Source: Aneurinibacillus sp. Ricciae_BoGa-3
GTDB lineage: Bacteria > Bacillota > Bacilli > Aneurinibacillales > Aneurinibacillaceae
Length of the DNA: 64,000 nt
Direction of reading: 5' to 3'
Assembly (NCBI RefSeq): GCF_028421645.1
Contig: NZ_CP116887.1
Location: forward strand, 2,482,001-2,546,000
The notes below the pieces were generated by a model. It searched no databases. It saw only the letters and a list, made by a program, of their open reading frames with translations, and had not been told where the DNA came from. Positions 32,834 to 41,733 of the stretch are shown piece by piece. The number at the start of each line of letters is the position of its first letter. The first letter of the stretch is position 1. The position numbers and the translations under genes are program-made.

Positions 32834-34204
32834 TTAACTTCGGCTCCACATATGTTCAATTTCCTCAAGCGATTTCCCTTTTGTTTCAGGGACTGCTTTT
32901 AGCGTAAAGAAAAACGCAAAAGCTGACAGGATCCCAAAAATCCAAAATGTCAGCGCAACCCCAACTGAGTTCAACAGAACAGGAAAGGTTTGTGACACCA
33001 CATAGTCTGCCAGCCATAGAGCAACAGAAGCAATAGAGGATGCAGTTCCTCTAACCCTATTCGGGAATATTTCAGCGATAACAAGCCAAACAATAGGCCC
33101 CATTGAAACGGCAAAGGATGCAACATAGAGCAAAATAAAAATAAGTACCCATGAACCCGCTGTTCCGGCATGGAATGCGTAGCCGATAACCAAAAGGCTA
33201 ATCGTCATCATCGCCGTTCCCGCTAACAGCAAAAATTTGCGTCCCAGTTTATCAATGAGCCAGAGAGAAACAATCGTAAAGATCAAATTAATTATTCCCA
33301 CCCAAACCGTTTCGACTAAAGACGAGTTCTGGCCCGCACCGGTATGTTTAAAGATTTCAGGGGCGTAGTACATAATCGCATTGATACCGGTGACTTGCTG
33401 TAAAACAGCTAAGACAACACCTATCAAAAGCGCATGGCGTAGACCTGGTTTAAAAAGCTGCTTAAGCAATCCGTATCCATTGTTAGAGGAAGGCTTGATT
33501 GTTTTCAATTCTATTTGAGCCTGACTCTCACCATGAATCCTTTTTAAAATGTTGAATGCTTCCTGTTCCCTTCCTTTTAGCTGAAGCCATCTTGGGCTTT
33601 CGGGAACAAGTAACAGTAGAATGAAGAACAAAACACCTGGTAACACACCAAATCCCAACATCCATCTCCAACCGGTAGAAACATTCCACACAAGGTTCCC
33701 GCGGCTTGCAATCCCTAAATCAAGGAAGTATACAGCAAAAATCCCTGTTACAACCGCCAATTGATTTAAAGACACCAATCGCCCCCGAATCTTTGCAGGT
33801 GCAATTTCCGCAATATAAAGAGGAGACTGAACAGATGAAATCCCAATCCCCAACCCTCCGATTATGCGTGCAATAACAAACCATGTAAAATTAGTTGCCA
33901 GTCCTGAAAAAACGGATCCCAGCGTGAATAGAATGGCCGCTAAAATAAGTGCCTTTTTTCTACCATATAAATCACTTATTTTTCCTGCGAAGCCTGTCCC
34001 AATGGTGGCACCGATAATGAGGCACGCCACTGCCCAACCAACCATAAAATTACCTAACGTAAACTTCAATTGTATAAACCGGATCGCACCGGAAATTACA
34101 GCTGTATCATAACCGAACAAAAGTCCGCCGACTGCTGCAACAGTGGCAATAAGACTGACGAAGCCTATACTTCCCCTTTCTTCATACTCTGTTCCTTTTA
34201 CCAT
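32834..34204 (-). CDS. MFS sugar/polyol:proton symporter (sugar porter family)
   Basis: The 456-residue protein has 12 membrane segments and the sugar-porter signatures: GGLLFGYDTAVISGA in segment 1, DLYGRKK, the PRWLQLKGRE motif at the end of segment 6, GINAIMYYAPEIF in segment 7, DKLGRK, and PETKGKSLEEIEHMW at the C-terminus. It belongs with Bacillus YwtG/CsbC/AraE-type carriers. AAAGGAG precedes the start. The substrate (a hexose, pentose or inositol) cannot be determined. Confidence 0.95.
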   Translation of the reverse strand: MVKGTEYEERGSIGFVSLIATVAAVGGLLFGYDTAVISGAIRFIQLKFTLGNFMVGWAVACLIIGATIGTGFAGKISDLYGRKKALILAAILFTLGSVFSGLATNFTWFVIARIIGGLGIGISSVQSPLYIAEIAPAKIRGRLVSLNQLAVVTGIFAVYFLDLGIASRGNLVWNVSTGWRWMLGFGVLPGVLFFILLLLVPESPRWLQLKGREQEAFNILKRIHGESQAQIELKTIKPSSNNGYGLLKQLFKPGLRHALLIGVVLAVLQQVTGINAIMYYAPEIFKHTGAGQNSSLVETVWVGIINLIFTIVSLWLIDKLGRKFLLLAGTAMMTISLLVIGYAFHAGTAGSWVLIFILLYVASFAVSMGPIVWLVIAEIFPNRVRGTASSIASVALWLADYVVSQTFPVLLNSVGVALTFWIFGILSAFAFFFTLKAVPETKGKSLEEIEHMWSRS

Positions 34205-34432
34205 TTAAACATCTCCTTTTAAACCCCTCTCGCCAATTTTTAAACCAATCGTTATTTTACGGCATGCGGCGAGTATAGTATGTTTTAAGCAATTTACTTT
34301 ATGACTCAACCATCATTTTTATATAATAACTTACTTAAAGTATAAAACAAACATTACTAAAGTTTTTGGAGAAAACTGGTTCGTCTCATTTTCTCCAAAG
34401 ACGCACATGTAAAACTACCCTTTATAAGTAAC

Positions 34433-34459
34433 TTGACAAAATTAACGTTTTAGTATTAT
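34433..34459 (+). promoter_or_regulatory. Probable sigma-A promoter of the hydrolase gene
   Basis: TTGACA at 34433 and TATTAT at 34454 are separated by 15 bp, slightly short. They lie 24 bp before the ATG at 34483. Confidence 0.5.
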
Positions 34460-34482
34460 GAATAATGAATGGAGGCCAAAGC

Positions 34483-35133
34483 ATGAAAAGTCCATTACCA
34501 TATAAAATCCTTCTTCCTGCCAAAATAGAAGAGGAAAAAAAGTATCCTGTCATTTTTGTCATGCATGGAATAGGTAGCAATGAAGAGAATGTACTGAGTC
34601 TTGTTCAAGAACTAAGAGATGACTTTATTCTTATTGGGATTCGTGGTCCGCTTAATCAAGGAAATGGGTTCGCCTATTTTACCATACAGGGATATGGTAA
34701 CCCTCATAGAGACATATTCGATGAAAGCATAGCGAAGTTAGAAAAATTCATTGATTATGCCGCTCAGACTTATCCAATTGACGAAAACCATCAATATCTT
34801 TTGGGCTTTAGTCAAGGGGCTATTTTATCCATGACGCTTGCTCTTACTATGGGGAACAAAATCAAAGGAATTGTAGCATTAAATGGTTACGTTCCACAAT
34901 TCGTAAAAGAGGAGTATCGAATCAAACGGATTGATGATGTATCCATCTACATTTCACACGGGGAATTTGACCCGATTTTCCCTTTGCAAATCGGAAAAGA
35001 AAATAAGGATTTCTTCACGGAACGAAGTCAAAATGTTCGTTTTACTACATATCCTGTTGGACATGAAGTTTCACATGAAAACCAAAAAGACTTTGTTAAA
35101 TGGGTATATCAGGATTTGAATTCGAGTAAATAA
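34483..35133 (+). CDS. Alpha/beta hydrolase (phospholipase/carboxylesterase type)
   Basis: The 216-residue protein has the oxyanion region VMHGIGSNEENVLSL, the nucleophile elbow GFSQG, an acid in HGEFDPIFP and the catalytic histidine in GHEVSHEN. The length and motifs match the carboxylesterase/phospholipase family that includes Bacillus YtaP/YvaK-like esterases. ATG at 34483 follows GGAGG; the ATG at 34465 lies upstream of that site. It is a single-gene unit with its own promoter and terminator. An ester of the aromatic acids is a possible but unproven substrate. Confidence 0.88.
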   Translation: MKSPLPYKILLPAKIEEEKKYPVIFVMHGIGSNEENVLSLVQELRDDFILIGIRGPLNQGNGFAYFTIQGYGNPHRDIFDESIAKLEKFIDYAAQTYPIDENHQYLLGFSQGAILSMTLALTMGNKIKGIVALNGYVPQFVKEEYRIKRIDDVSIYISHGEFDPIFPLQIGKENKDFFTERSQNVRFTTYPVGHEVSHENQKDFVKWVYQDLNSSK

Positions 35134-35138
35134 GTTGC

Positions 35139-35170
35139 AGATGGCTACTCCAAAGACAGCCATCTTTTTA
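35139..35170 (+). terminator. Terminator of the hydrolase gene
   Basis: AGATGGCT and AGCCATCT form an 8-bp perfect stem followed by TTTTA, six bases after the stop codon. Confidence 0.85.
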
Positions 35171-35309
35171 CACAAGAGATGAAGGGTGGACTTTCATACA
35201 GATGTTTGCATGTGGATGAAGAGCCATATGCAAACATTCTTAGGTTTTATATTAACTTTAATGGCACTGGTACTTTTTGATATATTCGAGAATAGCGAAA
35301 TATCAATGT

Positions 35310-36293
35310 TTACTTCTCCAGGCTTGAATCATAGATACATTTTTTTATAGGAGTCGGCTGAAACTGCCGTTTGAACGTTAAATACCGCTCCATTTCGTGC
35401 AACAGATAAAACAAATTGGCTCGTGTTTCAAACTCTTCTCTTGTCTCTGGAAGCTTTGATTCCTCAAACTCACGTTTCATTTGATTGATTTGATCCAAGT
35501 ACAAGTAAGCTGTATTACCAGGATGAATATTTTCACTTAACTGGTCCAGAAAAGATGCAATAATCTCACTTTGCGGAAGTGAAACCGATAATGAAGAAAC
35601 CAGCGGAACCATACGCTTGATGAGATCGAATTGTTCTTCTCTCATCGAAAAATACCGATAATAGAGATCTTCATTGCGAAGCAGATGGTTCTCAACATTC
35701 CGGATCGCTAAACTTTTTGCTTGGTTAAGCAAAACTTCTGTTTCAATTAGTTCCTTGCCGCTCCATAAACTCTCGTGGTTTCGCAAATACACCGCCATCT
35801 CTTTTAGAATGATAGAAAAATGGTCTTCTATTTTCTGCTGATAGATTCGAAGTTCGCGATCCATATTCGGCATATAGCTGTTTAACAAGAGAGCTGTCCC
35901 GATTCCGATCCCCATAATCGAGAGTTCATTGTAAAGAAAATGAAGTGTAAAGTGTTGTACCGTATACAAATGAAACAAAATGACCGAAGATGTCACAAAA
36001 CCTTGTTGGATCCTTAAACGCACCAACAAAGGAATAAAGAAAAGAAACAACACAAAAAAACCAATGGGATGATATCCAAAAAGATTAAATACAACAAATC
36101 CAAATACAAGCCCAAGCAAACAGGCAAAAAAACGGGAATAAGCATGCTTCAAAGATCGTTTTTTTGTCACTTGAATGCATAAAATAGTGAGAATTCCTGC
36201 CGAGGACGCGAATTGAAGTGCGAAGGCCTGCGCTACGGCAATCGAGACAAAGGTTCCTAATGCTGTTTTTAAAGTCCGGTATCCGATTTTCAT
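35310..36293 (-). CDS. FUSC/aromatic acid exporter-family membrane protein (YqjA-like)
   Basis: The 327-residue protein has an N-terminal half with five or six membrane segments (from MKIGYRTLKTALGTFVSIAVAQ) and a soluble C-terminal half rich in charged helices. This two-part layout is that of the ArAE_1 family and its C-terminal domain. AAAGGAGAAG fits the ATG at 36293. Relatives of FusC and AaeB export aromatic acids, which suits a cell that handles them, but the Firmicute members are uncharacterised. Confidence 0.85.
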   Translation of the reverse strand: MKIGYRTLKTALGTFVSIAVAQAFALQFASSAGILTILCIQVTKKRSLKHAYSRFFACLLGLVFGFVVFNLFGYHPIGFFVLFLFFIPLLVRLRIQQGFVTSSVILFHLYTVQHFTLHFLYNELSIMGIGIGTALLLNSYMPNMDRELRIYQQKIEDHFSIILKEMAVYLRNHESLWSGKELIETEVLLNQAKSLAIRNVENHLLRNEDLYYRYFSMREEQFDLIKRMVPLVSSLSVSLPQSEIIASFLDQLSENIHPGNTAYLYLDQINQMKREFEESKLPETREEFETRANLFYLLHEMERYLTFKRQFQPTPIKKCIYDSSLEK

Positions 36294-36531
36294 ACACTTC
36301 TCCTTTTCGATCAAGTCATATCATTATAAAACAAATGCCTAAAGGTTTTTCGCGAAACGCAAAAAAATTGTGTCTAGTAAATAAAAATCACCCCAACAAA
36401 AGAGGCTGTATTCCTGAACAAAATACCCTTCTAAAATAAGATGTAATATTTACAAGAAAATATAAAGGGAGGATTTCGATAGCCAGATACAGAAAATTGT
36501 AAATTTAGGGGATGGAAAATAAGTAAATTTA

Positions 36532-36572
36532 GAAAAAAAGGCATCTGCTGAGTAATTGGCAGGTGCTATTTG
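36532..36572 (-). terminator. Orphan terminator (minus strand)
   Basis: On the minus strand GCACCTGC and GCAGATGC form a stem followed by CTTTTTTTC. No gene to its right on the minus strand uses it now, so it may be a relic from before the IS insertion. Otherwise 36315-36670 holds only an orphan GGGAGG with no start codon after it. Confidence 0.5.
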
Positions 36573-36670
36573 TTATGAGAAAATATTCATTGGGGATTAA
36601 ACGGGATTTAATTTTAAAATTAGAATTGGAGCATTCCTGTTAAGGGAAAATTTGAGGTTCGATAAAAAAA

Positions 36671-36733
36671 GTACCTCCTGTTAACATACGAGGTGTCAGC
36701 CTGCAGGCGACCTTTAAATAACAGAGGAGGTAC
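36671..36733 (+). promoter_or_regulatory. Hairpin sequestering the IS110 transposase ribosome binding site
   Basis: GTACCTCCTGTTA at 36671 is complementary to TAACA(GA)GGAGGTAC at 36719-36733, which is the transposase ribosome binding site. An inner AGGT/ACCT and GCC/GGC stem extends the fold. When transcription reads in from outside, the mRNA would hide the Shine-Dalgarno sequence, a known way for mobile elements to avoid impulsive activation. The same region could be part of a guide RNA. Confidence 0.6.
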
Positions 36734-36738
36734 ACACC

Positions 36739-38022
36739 ATGAATTATAAGCAAAATCAGCGTATCGAGCAAATGAATGAGTTTACATTAGTGGTAGGGGT
36801 TGACATCGCCAAGCACAAACATGTTGCGAGGGCGCAGGATTATCGAGGCATCGAAATTGGGAAACCTTGTACGTTTGACAACTCACGGTCTGGATTTACT
36901 CATTTGTGGAAATGGACACGTTCGCTTATGGAAGCCCATTGTAAAACTCACGTTTTATTTGGAATGGAACCGACGGGGCACTACTGGATGCCTCTAGCTC
37001 AGTTTTTACGTCACGAAGGCGTTCCCGTTGTTCTGGTTAATCCGCTGCACGTTAAGCGTAGTAAAGAACTTGATGATAACTCACCAACCAAAAATGATGT
37101 GAAAGATGCCCGTGTCATTGCACAACTTATGAAAGATGGTCGTTACTCTGAACCCCAGATTCCGCAAGGAATCTATGCCGAACTTCGTGTCGGAATGAAC
37201 ATACGAGAACAGCTATCTAAAGACTTATTGCAAGTTAAAGGGCGAATTCACAACTGGCTAGATCGCTATTTCCCTGAGTTTTTAACAGTCTTTAAAGATT
37301 GGGAGGGAAAAGCAGCGCAATCTACACTTCGTCATTTTCCTTTACCAGAGGATATTGTACAGCGAGATGCAGAAGGTATTGTCCAAGTGTGGAGAGTTGA
37401 GGTTAAACGTGCTGTTGGGATAAAAAAAGCCTCTCAGCTTATTGAAGTGGCTCAGAAGTCTATCGGGCTTCAGTCTGGAGTAAGAATGGCCCGACAAGGA
37501 CTCCAAGCTCTGTTGAGCCAACACAAGTTGCTTTGTGAACAGCTTGAAGCGTGTATGGAACAAATCAAGTGTCTGATTCAAGAGATTCCTGGATCCGCTC
37601 AGATGATGACGATCCCTGGTATAGGACTGGTTACAGTGGCAGGCTTCCTTGCGGAAGTCGGGGATCTTATGGGTTACTCTCACCCTCGTCAGATTCAAAA
37701 ATTAGCTGGCTTTAATTTAAAAGAAAACAGTTCAGGCAAGCATAAAGGCAGAACCCGTATTACGAAAAGAGGTCGTCCGAAACTGCGTGCCCTCCTGTTT
37801 AAATGTGTGATGCCACTTGTCGCTAAAAACCAGCAGTTTAAAGCCCTACACCATGAGTTTACTACCCGAGCTGTGAACCCGCTTCGTAAGAAGCAGTCGC
37901 TTATTGCTTTATGTTGTAAATTGATTCGTATTTTCTTTGCATTAGGGCGCAAACAACAGCCATATGACGCTACGCTTGTGAGTAATCCATCTCAACATGC
38001 ACTTAAAATAAACGTTGCGTAA
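36739..38022 (+). mobile_element. IS110-family transposase (DEDD recombinase), intact
   Basis: The 427-residue transposase has an N-terminal RuvC-like DEDD domain (VVGVDIAKHKH, FGMEPTGHYW, KNDVKDARVIAQLMKDGRY). Its C-terminal Tnp domain carries IPGIGLVTVAGFLAEVGD and FNLKENSSGKHKGRTRITKRGR, including the conserved serine. These are the two domains of IS110 enzymes, which make no long terminal inverted repeats and use a bridge or seek RNA. The frame is uninterrupted and ends at 38022. I cannot define the exact element ends; they probably lie between 36600-36670 and 38230-38260. Confidence 0.93.
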
Positions 38023-38260
38023 TCTATTTTTTCTTGAACATACTTAGTTTTTCTCATTCATCATTGTAAAAAAGTAAGCACGGAGAAGCTGAGCGTTATT
38101 TTTTACCATTCGGGCATTTGACCCTGCAAAGGAGCTTTTTCAGCCTCCACCCCACGGATAGGTAGAACGAAGGAATGTAAGGGCCGTAAGGACCCCGTGA
38201 GACATGGGAGGGTACACCACCTGGGCTATTGTGGAGATCCATTGTGCTACCATAATTTTT
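38023..38260 (+). ncRNA. Candidate IS110 bridge/seek RNA region downstream of the transposase
   Basis: This ~240-base noncoding stretch follows the transposase and is rich in short hairpins: GGG-catttga-CCC near 38115, GGAG-N10-CTCC near 38131, GGG-N9-CCC near 38180-38195, and CCAC-N10-GTGG near 38216. It is GC-richer than the flanks. IS110 and IS1111 elements carry a guide RNA in one noncoding end. The position right of the gene would match the IS1111-type arrangement. The call rests on position and foldability only. Confidence 0.45.
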
Positions 38261-38428
38261 ATTTTTTATAAGAAAATTCGGTCACCCCGTTTTTGCCCTT
38301 TTCTTCTATCCATATAAAACCACTTCTTATTATTTTTGGTTTTATAACGTTTGCTGACTTGCAAGAAATACTGAGAAAATAAGAGTATTCAAGAGAAAAA
38401 CTTATTTTATAGAGGGAGGTTAGGAATA

Positions 38429-38824
38429 ATGCTTACAATCCAATGCACAAAAAAGCCTTCGGATGAGTTGAAAGCAGAAGTATCAAAAGTTAAACCTATA
38501 GATACTGATCCGCTTTATTCTTGGCACGCCCATTTATTTTTATATAATCGTCGAAAATGTGTATTATTTATGAATAACAAGACGAGGTATAATTTTATTT
38601 TGGTTGCCCTTAAGAAGGATGATTTTAAAGAGTTTAACAATCTTATTGTAAAGAGCATAGTTGAAAACTTGTCGATGGATGGAGTTGACAAAGTTGTTAT
38701 TGAAAAGTACATACAGAACTGTACTGCGGTTTCATATACCGTTACAAGCGAAAGGGGCATTATAAGTCAAATCAACGAGATGATAATGGCTTCTAAGAAC
38801 AAGATGAGACAAGAGATGACCTAA
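38429..38824 (+). CDS. DUF6933-like hypothetical protein
   Basis: The 131-residue protein begins MLTIQCTKKPSDEL and contains DPLYSWHAHLF, NRRKCVLFMNNKTRY and VVIEKYIQNC, the pattern of a widespread small family of unknown function (DUF6933). GGGAGG precedes the start. A relic of an IS110 transposase begins right after its stop, so the C-terminus may have been changed by that insertion. The function is unknown. The 170 bases before it contain only a weak AT-rich hairpin. Confidence 0.65.
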   Translation: MLTIQCTKKPSDELKAEVSKVKPIDTDPLYSWHAHLFLYNRRKCVLFMNNKTRYNFILVALKKDDFKEFNNLIVKSIVENLSMDGVDKVVIEKYIQNCTAVSYTVTSERGIISQINEMIMASKNKMRQEMT

Positions 38825-38845
38825 GAGAGATGAGATTGCAACGTT

Positions 38846-39436
38846 TTGGACAAAAACGAACATGTAATCAATTTACGGATGCTTATTACCTTGCTCCTTC
38901 AGTACCAAGAACATTTATCTACTTTTGAACAACAGATACACGCCTTGGCAAAAGAGATCAAAGAGTTTAATCTCCTCCTCTCAATACCCGGCATTGGAAA
39001 TAAAATTGTGGCAACCATTTTGTCCGAGATCGAGGAGATTGAACGGTTTGATCATCCGAAGAAGTTGCTTGCTTTTGTAAGCGTTGATCCTAGTGTATAT
39101 ACCTCCGGCAAATTTGTGGCAACATTGAATCAAATTATAAACGTGGCTCCCAACAACTGTGCCGTGCTTGTTATCGGCAAGGCGAACAACAGCTCAGTGA
39201 GCGAAGCAATGGGGGGAGTTTTCCAAAAAAAGTTGAAGGCGTTTGCAAGCGCCCTTATGCCGGAAACCCCAATTGAGGCCGTTAGATTAGCAGAAGAATA
39301 CGCCAAGCAAGGATATAGAGCAGTAAGTTTGGTTTGGGACCAATTGGCAAAGATCCTAAATTTGATGAGGATATCATTCAATGATGCTTTCCCCAGAGGG
39401 TCAGGCTGTGTTTCACAATTTTGGTTACGATACTAA
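38846..39436 (+). pseudogene. Chimeric relic: IS110 transposase C-terminal fragment joined to an enolase-superfamily fragment
   Basis: The single 196-residue frame has two unrelated parts. The first ~95 residues (LLSIPGIGNKIVATILSEIEEIERF, KKLLAFVSVDPSVYTSGKFVAT) are the C-terminal domain of an IS110-type transposase different from the intact one at 36739. From about residue 100 the sequence (GKANNSSVSEAMGGVFQKKLKAF, ALMPETPIEAVRLAEEYAKQGYRAVSL) resembles the middle of mandelate racemase/muconate-lactonizing-type enzymes. Neither part is complete and there is no convincing start signal. It is read as insertion debris. The region 39437-39683 holds no other feature except the moaA ribosome binding site. 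Confidence 0.7.
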
Positions 39437-39683
39437 GTAAGTAATTAAAAAGGTACATACAAATCTGACTGAATCTGCGTCCTTTCATAATGCCAAGTAT
39501 AGTCATCAATTTAAAATATACATGATAAAACATGGCGCTCACAGAAAACGAGGCCTGTAAGCTAAAGAGAATCTTTACGCAGCAGATGGGTCTTCCCTTA
39601 ATTTATTTCGAAGGGTTGATTAAATAAATAAGAGTAAGTATAATCAAGACATTTCTAGATCAATCTGGAGGTGACTTAAAAAT

Positions 39684-40706
39684 ATGAACAACGGAACTAA
39701 TAGGGTACGTGATGTTTTAAAAAGGCCTCTTAGAGATTTAAGAATTTCGGTAACTGATAAGTGCAATTTTCGGTGTTCGTACTGTATGCCTGTTGAAATA
39801 TTTGGTCCTGACTTTGCATTTCTTCCAAAGGAACAATTATTAAGTTTTGAAGAAATGAATCGATTGACAGTTATATTCGCAAAACTTGGAGTTGAAAAGA
39901 TCAGAATCACCGGTGGAGAGCCTTTGATACGTAAAAATCTCAATCAGTTTATACAAAAGATCAGCCATGTTCAGGGAATTAAAGATATCGCAATGACTAC
40001 AAATGGCTCACTTCTAGCAGAACACTCCCATGCTTTGAAACAAGCAGGACTTAAAAGAGTGACGGTGAGTTTGGATAGTTTGGATAGTGGAAGATTTGGG
40101 ATTATTAACGGTCGAGGTTACAGTGTAGACGATATTTTGGAAGGAATTGATTGGGCTGCTGATATCGGATTGCAAGTGAAAGTTAATATGGTTGTTCAAA
40201 AAGGGTTAAACGATGAGGATATTTTACCAATGGCCCGTTATTTTTTTGAAAAGGGGCATACTTTAAGGTTTATAGAATTTATGGATGTAGGAAATAGCAA
40301 CGGGTGGAAATTAGATAAAGTAGTTCCGAGCAAAGAGATACTTGCAATGATACAAAGAGAAATGCAGTTGGAGGCAATCCCACCTGCATATTTTGGAGAA
40401 GTGGCTTCGCGGTACAGATATAAAGGTACTGATAAAGAGATTGGATTTGTTTCCTCCGTTACCCAGGCTTTTTGTTCAACATGTACAAGAGCAAGGCTTA
40501 CTGCTGATGGTCGATTATACCTTTGTTTGTTTGCATCGGAAGGTTTAGATTTACGTGAACCCCTACGTAGCAATATAAGTGACTATGAAATAGCTAATTT
40601 AATTACTCAGCAATGGGAAACTCGTCAAGATCATTATTCCGAAGTCCGACTGAATAATACGGATATATTAAGGACAAAAGTTGAGATGTCTAGGATGGGT
40701 GGTTAA
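39684..40706 (+). CDS. moaA: GTP 3',8-cyclase, molybdenum cofactor biosynthesis
   Basis: The 340-residue radical-SAM enzyme has the N-terminal cluster motif [10 protein letters not shown], a second cluster site in [19 protein letters not shown], and the C-terminal double glycine needed for activity. It starts molybdopterin synthesis from GTP with MoaC. It stands directly before the molybdenum hydroxylase operon, where cofactor demand would be high; other moa, moe and mog genes are not in the window. CTGGAGGTGA precedes the start. Confidence 0.95.
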   Translation: MNNGTNRVRDVLKRPLRDLRISVTDKCNFRCSYCMPVEIFGPDFAFLPKEQLLSFEEMNRLTVIFAKLGVEKIRITGGEPLIRKNLNQFIQKISHVQGIKDIAMTTNGSLLAEHSHALKQAGLKRVTVSLDSLDSGRFGIINGRGYSVDDILEGIDWAADIGLQVKVNMVVQKGLNDEDILPMARYFFEKGHTLRFIEFMDVGNSNGWKLDKVVPSKEILAMIQREMQLEAIPPAYFGEVASRYRYKGTDKEIGFVSSVTQAFCSTCTRARLTADGRLYLCLFASEGLDLREPLRSNISDYEIANLITQQWETRQDHYSEVRLNNTDILRTKVEMSRMGG

Positions 40707-40765
40707 TGATTTGAATATTCTATATAATTTTAATAATGGTATTGTTTGAATAAAGGTGTTGTGTT

Positions 40766-40780
40766 AAACTTTGTTTCAGG
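40766..40780 (+). promoter_or_regulatory. Candidate half-operator of IclR regulator 4
   Basis: AAACTTTGTTTCAGG shares ACTTTGTTTC with the complement of the palindrome at 41673-41686. It lies 46 bp before the regulator start, so it could be an autoregulatory site. Confidence 0.3.
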
Positions 40781-40825
40781 AAGTAATTTTGTTGTTTTTA
40801 AAACTTTAACGTGAGGATACTATAA

Positions 40826-41644
40826 ATGGATTCGTACAGTTCTTTAGCTGCAGTTGAAAGGACCCTCCAGGTCATTGAGATTCTAATTGGAAAAGTAGAT
40901 GGGGTGAGTGTGACAGAGATTGTGAATGAATCAGGACTCTCCAAGAGTATGGTTTCTAGGATATTGACTACTTTAAAGGGAACTGGATATGTGGAGCAAG
41001 ATGCTAGAACCCGTTTTTATAAACTGTCATTGGGATATATCAGTACTGTTTACAGACATATTAATGCATTGGAAATTGAGGATATATTTTATCCGCTACT
41101 TGAAAGGCTTGCTGAAAGAACAGGGGAATTGATTCAGCTAACACTGGTTAAAGAAGACGGGATTTACTTTGTAGCAAAAGTTGAGGGAAGTAACCCACTT
41201 AAAATCGCAACTATGCTGGGGCGTAAAGCTCCATTACACGCTACGGCAGCAGGTAAGATTTGGCTAGCTAGTTTGAGTGATGAAGAAGTTATGAATGTGA
41301 TATGGCGAACTGGGTTAAAGGCCTTCACTGAAAAAACGATCACCACTCCAAACGCATTACTGGAGGAAATAGCTAAAATCAGGCAAAAGGGATATTCTAT
41401 CGCTAATGAGGAGATAAATGAAGATATTATTGCTATAGCGGTGCCCATTTATGATCATCGTATGAGATCAAAGGTGATAGCTTCCATTGTAGTTGCTGCA
41501 CCGAAATTTAAAATGAATTCTGCCAGGATTGAAGAACTTTTTGAAATATGTAAAGAAGAAACAGCCAGTTTCGACAGTTCTCCCTTAGCGAGTTTTGGAC
41601 TAGGTTACCAGTCGCAAAGGTTAATAACCTCGTTGAACAAGTAA
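40826..41644 (+). CDS. IclR-family transcriptional regulator 4
   Basis: The 272-residue protein has the winged helix (VSVTEIVNESGLSKSMVSRILTTL) and the effector domain (LIQLTLVKEDGIYFVAKVEG, HATAAGKIWLAS, GYSIANEEINEDIIAIAVPIYD). GTGAGGA precedes the start. It diverges from the three other IclR proteins in the recognition helix (SKSMVSRIL), in line with a different operator. It precedes the molybdenum hydroxylase operon on the same strand and most likely controls it. Confidence 0.92.
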   Translation: MDSYSSLAAVERTLQVIEILIGKVDGVSVTEIVNESGLSKSMVSRILTTLKGTGYVEQDARTRFYKLSLGYISTVYRHINALEIEDIFYPLLERLAERTGELIQLTLVKEDGIYFVAKVEGSNPLKIATMLGRKAPLHATAAGKIWLASLSDEEVMNVIWRTGLKAFTEKTITTPNALLEEIAKIRQKGYSIANEEINEDIIAIAVPIYDHRMRSKVIASIVVAAPKFKMNSARIEELFEICKEETASFDSSPLASFGLGYQSQRLITSLNK

Positions 41645-41672
41645 GCATGGTTCTTGTTTTATTTTCAATTAC

Positions 41673-41686
41673 GGAAACAAAGTTTC
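41673..41686 (+). promoter_or_regulatory. Candidate operator of the molybdenum hydroxylase operon
   Basis: GGAAACAAAGTTTC contains the inverted arms GAAAC/GTTTC. It lies between the IclR gene and the first catabolic gene, and half of it recurs before the IclR gene itself. Confidence 0.4.
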
Positions 41687-41733
41687 TTAAATAAACTTTT
41701 TTTAGCTTATATTTTCTGATTATTATTTAAGGA

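Noticed and set aside
35203-35236. Inverted repeat TGTTTGCAT/ATGCAAACA
   Set aside because: There is no T-run on either side and no promoter beside it, so no function can be assigned.
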